This document shows, in pieces, positions 26,964-36,797 of a stretch of 64,000 nt of DNA. The DNA is from JBFJKD01 sp038106145 (GTDB lineage Bacteria > Pseudomonadota > Gammaproteobacteria > Pseudomonadales > Porticoccaceae). A model generated the notes under the pieces. It had not been told where the DNA came from. It saw only the letters and a program-made list of their open reading frames with translations, and ran no database searches. A program made the translations under genes and the position numbers. Position 1 is the stretch's first letter. Each line of letters starts with the position of its first letter. Where the stretch lies: positions 62,001 through 126,000 of the forward strand of contig JAYODD010000001.1 of assembly GCA_038106145.1 (NCBI GenBank). Direction: 5' to 3'.

Positions 26964-28438
26964 GCTCAGAAATATTGGTCAACGTTACCCCTACCGAAAG
27001 CCGTGTAGCGCTGGTGGAAAATGGCGTGTTGCAGGAGGTCGCGATTGAGCGCAACCAACGCCGCGGCCTGGTGGGAAATCTGTACAAAGGCAAAGTGGTG
27101 CGGGTGTTGCCCGGTATGCAGGCGGCCTTCGTCGATCTCGGCCTGGAAAAGGCCGGGTTTATTCATGTCGACGATGTCGAGCGCGCCCGTGTGCCCGGAG
27201 ATCAGTCTGGCGGCGGGCAGCCGAGAAATATCAGTCAGTTATTGCGCGAGGGGCAGGACATCGCGGTGCAGATCCTCAAGGATCCGATTGGCACCAAGGG
27301 GGCGCGCCTGTCGATGCAGTTGTCGGTGTCGTCGAGGTATCTGGTGTATATGCCGGGGGTAAACCATATAGGTGTGTCCCAGCGAATCGATAACGAGGAG
27401 GAGCGGGATCGTTTGCGCGACATGGTGCGACGCATCGCGCTCAGCGAATACGGCGACACACCGGATGGCTACATTATTCGCACCGCCGCAGAGGGTGTCG
27501 CCGAAGAAGAGTTGCGCATGGATATCGGTTTTCTGCAGCGACTATGGAAGCACGTACAGGAAAAACTGGGTGGTGCGCCCGGTCCACGCTGTGTCTATGA
27601 AGATCTTCCCCTGCCCCTGCGCACGTTGCGGGATATGGCGCGGGATGGAATCGAAAAAATTCGCGTAGACGCGCGGCAAACGCACCAGCAAATGTGTAAA
27701 TTCTCGGATTGTTTTCATCCAGAAACTACCCCTTTGATCGAATATTATGAGGGTGAGCGTCCGCTATTTTATCTGTACGGTGTCGAAGATGAATTGTCCC
27801 GTGCGCTGGAGCGCAAGGTGCCGCTAAAGTCGGGCGGTTACCTGGTCATCGATCAAACTGAGGCGATGGCGACGGTGGACGTGAATACCGGCGGGTTTGT
27901 GGGACATCGCAATCTGGAAGAAACCATCTTCAAAACTAACCTGGAAGCCGCCGGAACCATTGCCCGGCAATTGCGACTGCGCAATCTCGGTGGCATTATC
28001 ATTCTCGATTTTATCGACATGAAAGATTCAGAGCATCGCCGCCAGGTATTGCGGGCGCTGGAAAAAGCGCTGGCGAAGGATAAGGCGAAAACCAGTATCT
28101 GCACGGTTTCGGAACTGGGGCTGGTGGAGATGACCCGTAAACGCACCAGCGAAAGCCTGCAACAAATGTTGTGCGATCCGTGCCCCGCGTGTAACGGCCG
28201 GGGCTACATTAAATCCGCGGAAACGGTCAGTTACGAAATTCTTCGCGAAATTCATCGCGAATCGCGGGTTTACGAGTGCCAACGATTGGTGGTGCTGGCG
28301 TCGCAGGTGGTTATCGACCGTCTACTCGACGAGGATTCCGCCAACGTGGCCGATCTTGAGGAGTGTATCGCGCGGCCGATCGAGTTCCGCACCGAGGCGC
28401 ATTATGCCCAGGAACAATACGACATCATTCCGGTATAG
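26960..28438 (+). CDS. rng: Ribonuclease G
   Basis: 492 aa endoribonuclease of the RNase E/G family, involved in 16S rRNA 5' maturation and mRNA turnover. An S1 RNA-binding domain lies at about 35-125 (NLYKGKVVRVLPGMQAAFVD), followed by the catalytic DNase I-like domain with metal-binding aspartates in TVDVNTGGFVG and ILDFIDM. The zinc-link cysteines are in CDPCPACNGRGY. It lacks the long C-terminal scaffold of RNase E, so RNase G is the better call. The ATG at 26960 overlaps the maf stop. Confidence 0.96.
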   Translation: MSSEILVNVTPTESRVALVENGVLQEVAIERNQRRGLVGNLYKGKVVRVLPGMQAAFVDLGLEKAGFIHVDDVERARVPGDQSGGGQPRNISQLLREGQDIAVQILKDPIGTKGARLSMQLSVSSRYLVYMPGVNHIGVSQRIDNEEERDRLRDMVRRIALSEYGDTPDGYIIRTAAEGVAEEELRMDIGFLQRLWKHVQEKLGGAPGPRCVYEDLPLPLRTLRDMARDGIEKIRVDARQTHQQMCKFSDCFHPETTPLIEYYEGERPLFYLYGVEDELSRALERKVPLKSGGYLVIDQTEAMATVDVNTGGFVGHRNLEETIFKTNLEAAGTIARQLRLRNLGGIIILDFIDMKDSEHRRQVLRALEKALAKDKAKTSICTVSELGLVEMTRKRTSESLQQMLCDPCPACNGRGYIKSAETVSYEILREIHRESRVYECQRLVVLASQVVIDRLLDEDSANVADLEECIARPIEFRTEAHYAQEQYDIIPV

Positions 28439-28444
28439 CCTATC

Positions 28445-31400
28445 GTGACGCTGAAGATAATTACGGGTACCACCTATCGTCTGAGTCGTTATCTCGGCTG
28501 GCTGGTGGCGTTTACGCTGATTTTTTACGCGGTCATCGTCGTGTTGGGGCGTCAATTCCTCCCGTATCTGGACAATTACCGGGACGATGTCAGTGTCTTT
28601 TTTGCCGAACGCTTCGGCATTCATTTGCAGGTCGACCAATTGACCGGGCACTGGGTGGGTCTGACGCCAAGGTTGACGGCCCGTGGATTGGCGATTTTCC
28701 CGGACGATCAACGTCGCGCGCCGGCTATTTGGGTGGATCAGATCACGGCGGAGATGGACTTGCTGCGCAGTCTGATCAGTGGCAATCCGGTGTGGAAGGA
28801 ATTGGTCGCCGGCGAGGTGCGATTAACCGTCGCTGAGGACGCGCAAGGTCGTTGGGTCACAGGTGGTTTTGCGGTGCTGGCGAGTGGCGATCGAGGATCT
28901 GGTCTGGGTAGCGCACGGGATATTTTGTTACTGAGCTCTCGCATACGCATCGATCAGGTCACGCTGACGGCCGAATTTTACTCGGGTAGAAATGTGGCGG
29001 TCTTCGCCAATCATCTCGCTGTGGAAAATGGCGAGGGATTTCACCGAATGCAAGCGGCGCTCGCACTGGACAAGCAACGGGATTCCGCCCGCCTCGTCGT
29101 CGAGGCCAATAGCGGCCTGAATCTATCTGAACTGGACGGCCTGGGTTATCTGCGTCTGGACAGTGTCAATTTAAGCGGTCCACTGGGCGTGGTTGCCGCG
29201 GAATTGTTTCCCGAGTTGGTGGCCAGAATCGGTGATACCCAGGCTGAACTTGCCGCAGAGTTCTGGATAGATGGCTCCGCCTCCGGCGGAGCGGAGCTAC
29301 GCGGCCGGATTACCGCCAGCGAGATACCCCTTGCGTGGGCGGGAGAAGTGGCGCCGATTGAAAACTTCAAGACCGAGGTGACGGGCTGGTACCGGCCCGG
29401 AGAAGATTGGGGTGTTACCCTGCAAGGGCTGCATTTCACCTGGGGCGACACCGACATTGTTCCGGTAGACATACGTGTGGCGCAAAAAGTGGGAGCGCAC
29501 CGGGGACAATTTTCGTTTGCCAGCAGCCAGTTGAATATCGCGACCCTGGCCCAGGCGCTGCTGGACACCGGTGTGGTCGCCGGTAAGACCGCCGCTGCGC
29601 TGCGACAGATGAACCCGAGCGGACTACTGATCGCACCCCATGTGTCCGTAGATATCAGTGGTGAGCGTCCCCTGTTTTCGCTGCGGGCCAATATTAGCGA
29701 TTTATCCGCGCAGTCCTGGGGGGGCGCCCCTGCGGGCCGTGGTATCAGCGGTTACCTCGAGTTTTCTGGTGATAGCGGCCTGTTTGAACTGGATGCGCCA
29801 GATGGATTTGCCATGCATTTTCCACAGGTCTACGGGGACTATCTGACTTTTGGGGCTACCCGAGGTGCGGTTAATTTGCGCTGGGACCGGGATAATTCCG
29901 CGTTCAAGATCGCCGGCGGCCCGATTGCCATAAATAGCGAGGAAGGCCGCGTCCAATCCTATATCTATCTGGATATTCCCGTCGGGGAGCACGCTCGTTC
30001 CCCCGAGATGTTTTTGTCGGCGGGAATCCGCGATAGCCACTCCCGCTTTGCCCGGCAATATATACCCACTTTTCTGGATCCCGCGCTGCTCGGTTGGCTC
30101 GACCAGGCGGTGGGGGATATGGATATTGAGGAGGGCGGTTTTATCTGGCGTGGTTCCCTGGCGGGTCATGCCCCATCCCTGCACAGCATGCAGGTCTACG
30201 CCAGGGTTAAAAATGGACGGGTGGATTATGCTCCAGGGTGGCCGCCAGCACGCGGGTTGTCTGCCTATATGACGATTGACGGCAGCGAGTTGGATGCCAC
30301 CGTTAATGACACGCTAATTGGCGCTGCCCGTCTGATCGCAGCGCGAGTGAGAACTCGTCCACAGGGGGACCACGGTTCCCTGTTGACGGTCGCGGGTAGC
30401 GCGGTGTCATCGTTGCCGGCCGCTCTCGATATTCTCGACGGTTCGCCGTTGCGGGAACGGGTCGCCATGCTTGCCGATTGGAACGTTAGGGGTACGTCGC
30501 GGGTTGAACTGGATCTTGCGATACCCCTGGGAAGGGCGGTGAAGGGGGAACACTATCGCATCGCTACGGAGATTAGTGGTGGTCAATTACAGCACCGGGC
30601 TACGGGTCTGACATTTGAGAACATACGTGGCCCCCTTGGCTATGACGATGTTCGCGGATTACATGCAGACAACCTGGCGGCGAGTTTTTTATCCCAGCAG
30701 GTCAAAGCAAAAATCAGTACGCACCAGGGCGCGACCACAATTGCCGCGCAGGGCCAGATCGCGACCAGTTCACTACCTTTCGAGGGTGTACCCCTGCGCG
30801 ACAAAATCGTTGGTAAAACCCGCTATCGCGCGACTCTGACGCTACCTGCGGATACGTCGTCGCCATCGTTAACCGTGTCGACGCAGCTCAGGGGCATTGT
30901 TAGCACATTGCCTCCGCCTCTGCGGAAAAGCGGCGAACAAGCGCTGCCGCTGTCGGCCACCGTTCACTTCCCCGCGCAAGCGCCGACCGTGGTGCGCGCC
31001 ACTCTGGGCGAAAATATTTCGCTGTGGTTGAATCTGGTCGGCAGTACCCTGGAAAGCGGCAACGTCACCCTTGGAGGTAGTCTGGCGACCGCGCCCGAAA
31101 AACCCGGTCTAGGTATTTCCGGTGAGTTGCAATCTTTTGACCTGGGTGAGTGGCTGCCACTATTCTCGGGTGGTGGCGACGATGGTTTATTGGCCGAGTT
31201 GCAACCCCGATTTTCGCTGCGGTTACACGAGTTAATCCTGGGGCGGCAGACCCTCGCCGGGGTATTTGCCGAAGGGCGCTACGGCGACGACGCCTGGAGC
31301 TTCCAGGTGGACAGCGCGGTGGTGGCCGGTGAGATCAATGTACCGACAGCGGCGGACAGTCCGGTTGCCGCGCATCTTAACTATCTGGTACTGCCCAAAC

Positions 31401-32305
31401 CGGATCTTGAGGGCGACAATGATTATCTGGAAAGCCTCGATCCAGGGAAGTTTCCGGCGCTGGATTTTTCCACTGAGGGGCTCAGGATCGGGGGCAGGGA
31501 GTTGGGGCGCGTGTCCTTTGTGAGTCAGCCCGTATCAGGTGGGGTGCGCATCACCAACATCGATGCCGAACTCACCGGCCTGGTGTTTACCGCGACCCCG
31601 AGCGGCGCACCGTCTGAACTGGAGTGGTTGTTTGATGGCGAGAAACATCGCTCTCGCTTTACCGGTGCGTTACAAAGCTCGGACCTCGGTGCGGTTCTCA
31701 GAGCCTGGCATATGCCGGTCGTTATGACCAGCGAGGACGCGGCGTTTATGGTCGATCTCAACTGGCCGGATCAACCCTGGACCTTTGCGGCGGAAACCCT
31801 TAAGGGCAGATTAATTTTAAATCTGGAACAGGGTAAGTTTGAAAAAACCGCAGACGTTCCAACCAACGCACTGTTAAAGCTGATCGGATTGTTAAATTTT
31901 GACACCTGGTTACGGCGTTTGCGTTTCGATTTCTCCGATCTGTTTTCCAAGGGCGTGAGTTACGATCGTCTCTCTGGCGGCCTGATGTTTGACAGTGGCC
32001 GCATGTCGTTTGACGCACCCATTATCGTCGATATGCCGTCCGGAAAAATGCGGCTACTGGGCAGCACCGACATTCCAGCTGAAACGCTGGACGCGCGGTT
32101 GGTGGCGACGTTGCCGGTAGGTACCAATTTGCCGTGGATCACAGCCCTGGTGGGAGGCTTGCCGGCGGCGGCGGGCGTTTATCTGACCAGCCGGCTATTT
32201 GATAAACAGGTGGATAAAATTTCCAGTATCAGCTATTTGGTCAGCGGTTCCTGGGACGACCCCGAGGTGGAAGTGGATCGTATTTTTAGCGATAAAACTG
32301 ACTAG
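28445..32305 (+). CDS. yhdP: YhdP-family AsmA-like phospholipid transport protein
   Basis: 1286 aa, typical YhdP size. It has one N-terminal inner-membrane helix (about residues 13-35), then a very long beta-rich periplasmic part ending in the conserved AsmA-like C-terminal domain (segments KLIGLLNFDTWLRRLRFDF and DMPSGKMRLLGSTDIPAETL, then TLPVGTNLPWITALVGGLPA). YhdP, with TamB and YdbH, is known to move phospholipids to the outer membrane in a bridge-like way. The GTG at 28445 starts six bases after rng, and the Nit-family gene follows by 14 bases. Confidence 0.93.
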   Translation: MTLKIITGTTYRLSRYLGWLVAFTLIFYAVIVVLGRQFLPYLDNYRDDVSVFFAERFGIHLQVDQLTGHWVGLTPRLTARGLAIFPDDQRRAPAIWVDQITAEMDLLRSLISGNPVWKELVAGEVRLTVAEDAQGRWVTGGFAVLASGDRGSGLGSARDILLLSSRIRIDQVTLTAEFYSGRNVAVFANHLAVENGEGFHRMQAALALDKQRDSARLVVEANSGLNLSELDGLGYLRLDSVNLSGPLGVVAAELFPELVARIGDTQAELAAEFWIDGSASGGAELRGRITASEIPLAWAGEVAPIENFKTEVTGWYRPGEDWGVTLQGLHFTWGDTDIVPVDIRVAQKVGAHRGQFSFASSQLNIATLAQALLDTGVVAGKTAAALRQMNPSGLLIAPHVSVDISGERPLFSLRANISDLSAQSWGGAPAGRGISGYLEFSGDSGLFELDAPDGFAMHFPQVYGDYLTFGATRGAVNLRWDRDNSAFKIAGGPIAINSEEGRVQSYIYLDIPVGEHARSPEMFLSAGIRDSHSRFARQYIPTFLDPALLGWLDQAVGDMDIEEGGFIWRGSLAGHAPSLHSMQVYARVKNGRVDYAPGWPPARGLSAYMTIDGSELDATVNDTLIGAARLIAARVRTRPQGDHGSLLTVAGSAVSSLPAALDILDGSPLRERVAMLADWNVRGTSRVELDLAIPLGRAVKGEHYRIATEISGGQLQHRATGLTFENIRGPLGYDDVRGLHADNLAASFLSQQVKAKISTHQGATTIAAQGQIATSSLPFEGVPLRDKIVGKTRYRATLTLPADTSSPSLTVSTQLRGIVSTLPPPLRKSGEQALPLSATVHFPAQAPTVVRATLGENISLWLNLVGSTLESGNVTLGGSLATAPEKPGLGISGELQSFDLGEWLPLFSGGGDDGLLAELQPRFSLRLHELILGRQTLAGVFAEGRYGDDAWSFQVDSAVVAGEINVPTAADSPVAAHLNYLVLPKPDLEGDNDYLESLDPGKFPALDFSTEGLRIGGRELGRVSFVSQPVSGGVRITNIDAELTGLVFTATPSGAPSELEWLFDGEKHRSRFTGALQSSDLGAVLRAWHMPVVMTSEDAAFMVDLNWPDQPWTFAAETLKGRLILNLEQGKFEKTADVPTNALLKLIGLLNFDTWLRRLRFDFSDLFSKGVSYDRLSGGLMFDSGRMSFDAPIIVDMPSGKMRLLGSTDIPAETLDARLVATLPVGTNLPWITALVGGLPAAAGVYLTSRLFDKQVDKISSISYLVSGSWDDPEVEVDRIFSDKTD

Positions 32306-32319
32306 CGGGTATAACTGCA

Positions 32320-33147
32320 ATGGCGAAAATTGCAGCAGTGCAGTTGCGCAGTGACGGCGATCTAGACGCAAATCTGCGACGTGCCGCGGAACTTGTTAAC
32401 GAGGCCGCCAATGCGGGGGCGCAACTGGTGGTTCTGCCGGAACATTTTGCTTATTACAACTGCAAGGATCTCACCACGGCTGCAATTCAGGAGCGTACTT
32501 CCAGTGGCCCCGCGCGCCGGTTTCTCGCCACGCAGGCCCGCCTGCACGGCCTGTGGTTGGTCGGTGGCACCTTGCCGCTGTTAAAACAGGACGGCCAGAC
32601 CAAACCCTGTGCCGCCAGCCTGTTGATTAATCCCGAGGGCCGTGAAGTGGCGCGCTACGACAAGATGCATCTTTTTGATGCGTCGGTTTCCAGCGGGGTT
32701 GCCGGCGGGAAAACACGGCTCTACCGCGAATCCGATCGCTACCAACACGGGGATGCGATCGCCGTTGTCGCAACGCCGCTGGGAACCCTGGGGTTAAGTG
32801 TTTGTTACGACCTGCGTTTTCCCGAGATGTACCGGGTCATGGCCAGCCAGGGCGCTGAGCTCATGGTGGCGCCATCGGCGTTTACCGCGGCGACCGGAAA
32901 GGCCCACTGGGAATTATTACTGCGCGCGCGGGCCATCGATAACCTTTGTTACGTGATCGGGGCGAACATCTGCCACCGCGATCATCCCACCAAGCCCACC
33001 TGGGGTGGGTCCATGATTGTTTCTCCCTGGGGAGATATTCTTGCGCGCATGGGCGGTGAAGAAGGTTTTGTGATCGCCGAAATAGATGGGGAAACATTGG
33101 TGAAAATTCGTCGCAACCTGCCGCTACTTGAGCACCGGCGTCTTTAG
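32320..33147 (+). CDS. Carbon-nitrogen hydrolase, deaminated-glutathione amidase-like (Nit1 type)
   Basis: 275 aa nitrilase-superfamily enzyme. The catalytic triad is Glu41 in VVLPEHF, Lys115 in RYDKMHLFD and Cys162 in LSVCYDLRFPE. The KMHLFD and YDLRFPE context is that of Nit1-type amidases, which clear deaminated glutathione. It directly follows yhdP, the same neighbour as in pseudomonads, but tldD, which I would expect next there, is missing from this position. Confidence 0.9.
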   Translation: MAKIAAVQLRSDGDLDANLRRAAELVNEAANAGAQLVVLPEHFAYYNCKDLTTAAIQERTSSGPARRFLATQARLHGLWLVGGTLPLLKQDGQTKPCAASLLINPEGREVARYDKMHLFDASVSSGVAGGKTRLYRESDRYQHGDAIAVVATPLGTLGLSVCYDLRFPEMYRVMASQGAELMVAPSAFTAATGKAHWELLLRARAIDNLCYVIGANICHRDHPTKPTWGGSMIVSPWGDILARMGGEEGFVIAEIDGETLVKIRRNLPLLEHRRL

Positions 33148-33181
33148 TTTGAACTTAACGCGGTTATTTTTTGTCCCAGTG

Positions 33182-33736
33182 ATGGCATCGCAATCATTGA
33201 GTACCGCCGTGTGTAATACTCTCAAAGCGTTTACGTGGACAATTTTATTGGGTGTTGGATCAACCTGCGCCAGCGATATCACGCCCGCAGAGGCACACCA
33301 GATGATCGCTTCCGGCGAACGGTTGAGCGAGATTCCGCGCTCCGTATGGCGCCAAATACTGACTCCGGAACAGTACGATATTTTGTGGCGCAAGGGTACC
33401 GAGCGGGCATTTTCCGGTGCGCTACTCGAAAATAAGCAGGCAGGAGTGTATGTGACCGCCGGCTGCCGGCTGCCGGTATTTCATTCCCGGGAGAAATACG
33501 AGTCAGGTACCGGGTGGCCGAGCTTTTGGGAGGTGTTCAATCGAGATAACATTGTGCTCAAGCCGGATTGGTCCTGGGGGATAAGGCGCACCGAAGTGCT
33601 GTCCCGTTGCGGCGAGCATTTGGGCCATGTGTTTGCAGATGGACCGCAACCCACCGGCCTGCGTTATTGTATTAACTCTGCGGCACTGGTGTTCGTACCT
33701 TCGACTTCAGCGGTTGATGATGACTTGAGTAATTAG
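33182..33736 (+). CDS. Exported methionine-R-sulfoxide reductase-like protein (MsrB family)
   Basis: 184 aa from the ATG at 33182. A likely signal peptide (residues 1-31, ending near TCASD) points to the periplasm. The MsrB fold is recognisable: GTERAFSGALLENKQAGVYV, ESGTGWPSFWEVF, GEHLGHVFADGPQPTGLRYCINS, with the catalytic Cys163. Both zinc-binding CxxC pairs are reduced to single cysteines (Cys95 in TAGCRLP, Cys143 in LSRCGEH), so it is a zinc-free type, and one of these may be the resolving cysteine. It follows the Nit gene by 34 bases. Confidence 0.85.
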   Translation: MASQSLSTAVCNTLKAFTWTILLGVGSTCASDITPAEAHQMIASGERLSEIPRSVWRQILTPEQYDILWRKGTERAFSGALLENKQAGVYVTAGCRLPVFHSREKYESGTGWPSFWEVFNRDNIVLKPDWSWGIRRTEVLSRCGEHLGHVFADGPQPTGLRYCINSAALVFVPSTSAVDDDLSN

Positions 33737-33856
33737 CACCAGGCGGCGACATTGTCCTCAGCGGCGAATATCAACGGTGGTCGGTTCGGCGTGTAAAAAA
33801 CTACTGGGCGATGCGAGCAGTTTTCACCCGACAGGTAAATATCTTCGGGCAAAAAA

Positions 33857-33876
33857 AAGCAGCCATTCGGCTGCTT
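33857..33876 (-). terminator. Rho-independent terminator of the response regulator gene
   Basis: On the minus strand an 8-base stem (AAGCAGCC/GGCTGCTT, arms 33857-33864 and 33869-33876) with a 4-base loop is followed by eight T residues (complement of the A run 33851-33858). It begins 40 bases after the stop of the regulator gene at 33917. This is the clearest intrinsic terminator in the window. Confidence 0.9.
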
Positions 33877-33916
33877 GAAAGTATGGAGTCTGGTAATTCT
33901 GACTGGACCCAGTGAC

Positions 33917-34282
33917 TCAATTAAAACGCTGTACTTCGCCCACAATCTGTTCCGCGGTGAACGGCTTGGTAATGTAGCCCAGACCACCCTGGCGCTCTGC
34001 CCACATACGGTCGGCGCGTTGGTTCTTGGTGCTGACAAAAACTACCGGAATTTGGCTGGTAGCTGCATTCCTCTTCAGCTCGCGACAGGCGCTGTAGCCG
34101 TCGAGACCTTCCATGATAATATCCATGAAGATTAAATCCGGTTTCTCGCTGATCGCCGTGTCGATGGCATCCTGACCCGAGGTGGCGGTAACAATTGTCG
34201 CATTGACACCCTTCACAGCGTTTTTCAGGTGCAGTAAATCCGCCGGTGAGTCATCAACAAGTAATATTTTGTGTATGGCCAT
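33917..34282 (-). CDS. Stand-alone CheY-like response regulator, PilH-like
   Basis: 121 aa receiver domain only. The acidic pocket is Asp10/Asp11, the phosphoacceptor is Asp54 (IFMDII), and Ser84 and Lys106 (YITKPF) complete the switch set. The segment TKNQRADRMWAERQGGLGY closely resembles PilH/PilG regulators of twitching motility. No kinase, pil or che gene is nearby, so the input is unknown. It is monocistronic: its own terminator follows, and the formate dehydrogenase operon diverges from it. Confidence 0.85.
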   Translation of the reverse strand: MAIHKILLVDDSPADLLHLKNAVKGVNATIVTATSGQDAIDTAISEKPDLIFMDIIMEGLDGYSACRELKRNAATSQIPVVFVSTKNQRADRMWAERQGGLGYITKPFTAEQIVGEVQRFN

Positions 34283-34715
34283 TTTTCTATCCTCTTAAAC
34301 AGCTCGTTGCCAATCACTTGGGCACCGCTTTCATGGCGAGTACTTTAGCCACGCTGCCCGGCTTGGTACATGGGAAAAAGTCCCATTCGTAACCTATTGA
34401 ATTTTAAAATAAAAAATCTGTATTCCCCGTGCTTTTTCGATCTGTTTCGTTACATTAGCGGGGTTGGAGACGTAGATTCATCCCGGAAAGCAGTGGAATG
34501 ACGGTCGCGCACGGAGAAAGGCCACGGCGTAACACTTGGCGTAAGTGAGCGGGCGCGGGTATTTTGTTTTATCATGCTACCAGCCAGTAACAGCCGCGCA
34601 TGGCGAATTAACCGTCGCAAACCCCGCGCAGGCCAAGCAGATACTGACAAATTCAGTAACTGATATACGCGGATCACAAGTGCGCGGCACGCGGATATAC
34701 CGGAGGGGTGGAACT
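34283..34715. other. Intergenic region between the response regulator and fdsG
   Basis: 433 bases separating two divergent genes. It should hold both promoters, but I find no convincing sigma-70 hexamer pair and no sigma-54 GG/GC pair with correct spacing. There is a 6-base hairpin (ATGGGA, 34370-34375; TCCCAT, 34381-34386) with an AAAAG loop, not followed by T residues. The frame of fdsG is open upstream to 34545 but the start is better placed at 34716. No fdsR-like regulator gene is present. Confidence 0.5.
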
Positions 34716-35228
34716 TTGCAGTTGCAACTGAATAAAAATGCGAACACAGGCGATGATTGTCGCATCACAGCCGAAATAGTTGCGGGCATGAAACACCTGC
34801 CGGGGGCACTGCTGCCGGTATTGCATCGCGTGCAGGAAGTTTTCGGTTATATCCCACAGGCCACGGTGCCGACCATTGCGGATGGATTGAATCTTTCGCG
34901 CGCGGAAGTGCACGGTGTCATCAGCTTTTACCACCATTTTCGCACCGCGCCCACCGGTCGCCATGTCATACAACTGTGCCGTGCCGAGGCTTGTCAGGCG
35001 GTGGGTGCGCGTCAACTGGAAAAACACATCACGGCGGCGTTACACATCGCCGTTGGCGATACCACCGCTAATGGCGACGTGACTTTACTGCCGGTGTATT
35101 GTCTCGGCAATTGCGCCTGTGGCCCGTCCCTGCAGCTTGATGACGAGATATACGGGCGAGTAACCCCGGACCGGTTTGATGCGCTGTTAGGTGATCTGGA
35201 CGCAAGTGATCTGGGAGTTGGGCAATGA
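34716..35228 (+). CDS. fdsG: NAD-dependent formate dehydrogenase gamma subunit
   Basis: 170 aa NuoE-like subunit carrying a [2Fe-2S] cluster. The four ligands are Cys88 and Cys93 (LCRAEACQ) and Cys129 and Cys133 (YCLGNCACG). I start it at a TTG because the strong ribosome binding site GGAGGGG (34702 onward) lies just upstream and the length then fits FdsG. An ATGA overlap joins it to fdsB. It passes electrons toward the NAD-reducing FdsB in the soluble cytoplasmic complex. Confidence 0.93.
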   Translation: MQLQLNKNANTGDDCRITAEIVAGMKHLPGALLPVLHRVQEVFGYIPQATVPTIADGLNLSRAEVHGVISFYHHFRTAPTGRHVIQLCRAEACQAVGARQLEKHITAALHIAVGDTTANGDVTLLPVYCLGNCACGPSLQLDDEIYGRVTPDRFDALLGDLDASDLGVGQ

Positions 35229-36766
35229 CCCGCGTGTACGTACCGCGGGATACCACTGCCTGCGCGCTGGGCGCTGACGCGGTGGCCGCAGCACTGCTCG
35301 CCGAGGCGAGGCGGCGCGGCGCCGACGTCGACGTGGTACGCAACGGATCCCGCGGCCTGTTGTGGCTGGAACCGATGATCGAAGTGGAAACTACCGGGGG
35401 ACGCGTCGCCTACGGCCCGGTTGGCAGCGACGATATCGCTGCGTTATTTGATGCGGGTTTTGTCCATGGCGGTGAACATCCGTTAGCGTTGGGCAAAACG
35501 AACGCCATTGAATATCTGAAAAACCAACAGCGAGTGAATTTTGCCCGGGCGGGAATCGCTGACCCGTTATCCTTGACGGACTACAAAAATCAGAGCGGTT
35601 ACCTCGGCTTACAGCGCGCCCTGAACATGTCAGGTCGGGAAATTGTCGAAGAAATTACGGCGTCCGGACTCCGTGGTAGAGGGGGTGCCGCTTTTCCCAC
35701 CGGGATCAAATGGCAAACCGTGCTGGATACACCCGGGGATCAAAAATACATTGTATGCAACGCGGATGAGGGCGATTCCGGTACCTTTGCTGATCGTTTG
35801 TTGATGGAAGCGGACCCCTATCAACTGATCGAGGGCATGACCATTGCCGGTCTGGCGGTTGGCGCCACGCAGGGCTATATCTATCTGCGCTCGGAATACC
35901 CGAAAGCCCTGACTATACTCAACCAGGCGATTGCCGCGGCCTGTGCAGCAGGCTATCTCGGCGCGAACATATTAGCCAGCGGCAAGCACTTTGACCTGGA
36001 GGTACGGGTTGGTGCGGGGGCTTATATCTGCGGCGAGGAAACTTCTCTGCTGGATAGTCTCGAGGGTAAACGGGGAATGGTGCGGGCCAAACCGCCCCTG
36101 CCCGCTGTCAAGGGATTGTTTGGCAAGCCGACGGTGATTAATAACGTGCTTACCCTGGCGACCGCAACGGTGATTCTGGAAAAGGGTGCCGAATACTACC
36201 AGGGCCTGGGTTGTGGACGTTCAAGGGGAACGGTGCCTGTGCAATTAGCGGGCAACGTCAAGCGCGGTGGTCTGATCGAACTGGCATTTGGCACGACACT
36301 ACGGCAACTGGTTGAAGATTATGGCGGTGGTAGCGCCAGCGGCCGACCGATACGGGCAATTCAGGTGGGTGGCCCCCTGGGGGCGTATTTACCTGAATCC
36401 CAGTGGGATACAGCGCTGGATTACGAGGCGTTTGCCGCCGCCGGTGCCATGCTCGGGCACGGTGGCGTAGTGGTATTCGACGATACCGTGGATATGTCCG
36501 AACAGGCCCGTTTCGCCATGGAATTCTGCGCGGTGGAGTCCTGCGGTAAATGCACACCCTGCCGGATTGGCGCTGTGCGCGGCGTGGAGGTGATCGATAA
36601 CATACGGGCCGACCGGCAGCGGGATGAAAATCTTATTTTATTGCACGAGCTGTGCGATACCATGGAACTTGGATCCCTGTGCGCGATGGGTGGTATGACA
36701 CCATTCCCCGTGCGTAGCGCCGTACGGTTTTTCCCCGAAGATTTTAACATCGCTGGCGGTTCATAA
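35225..36766 (+). CDS. fdsB: NAD-dependent formate dehydrogenase beta subunit
   Basis: 513 aa NuoF-like diaphorase subunit binding FMN, NAD and a [4Fe-4S] cluster. A thioredoxin-like N-terminal domain (1-130) precedes the FMN/NAD-binding core with GLRGRGGAAFPTGIKW and VCNADEGDSGTFADR. The cluster ligands are in ESCGKCTPCRIG near residue 440, with one more Cys in GSLCAMGG. It overlaps fdsG by four bases and precedes fdsA by 31 bases. Confidence 0.96.
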   Translation: MTRVYVPRDTTACALGADAVAAALLAEARRRGADVDVVRNGSRGLLWLEPMIEVETTGGRVAYGPVGSDDIAALFDAGFVHGGEHPLALGKTNAIEYLKNQQRVNFARAGIADPLSLTDYKNQSGYLGLQRALNMSGREIVEEITASGLRGRGGAAFPTGIKWQTVLDTPGDQKYIVCNADEGDSGTFADRLLMEADPYQLIEGMTIAGLAVGATQGYIYLRSEYPKALTILNQAIAAACAAGYLGANILASGKHFDLEVRVGAGAYICGEETSLLDSLEGKRGMVRAKPPLPAVKGLFGKPTVINNVLTLATATVILEKGAEYYQGLGCGRSRGTVPVQLAGNVKRGGLIELAFGTTLRQLVEDYGGGSASGRPIRAIQVGGPLGAYLPESQWDTALDYEAFAAAGAMLGHGGVVVFDDTVDMSEQARFAMEFCAVESCGKCTPCRIGAVRGVEVIDNIRADRQRDENLILLHELCDTMELGSLCAMGGMTPFPVRSAVRFFPEDFNIAGGS

Positions 36767-36797
36767 CGGCGCCAAACTACCAGCGAGGAGTGGAGCA

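Noticed and set aside
33917..34282. The PilH-like protein as regulator of the formate dehydrogenase operon
   Set aside because: It has a receiver domain only and no DNA-binding domain; the PilH-like segment points to motility signalling.
34370..34386. Six-base hairpin upstream of the formate dehydrogenase operon as terminator or attenuator
   Set aside because: No T tract and no leader peptide; it could be chance in 433 bases.
34283..34715. Sigma-54 promoter upstream of fdsG
   Set aside because: I searched for GG and GC separated by ten bases in the right context and found none with flanking conservation.
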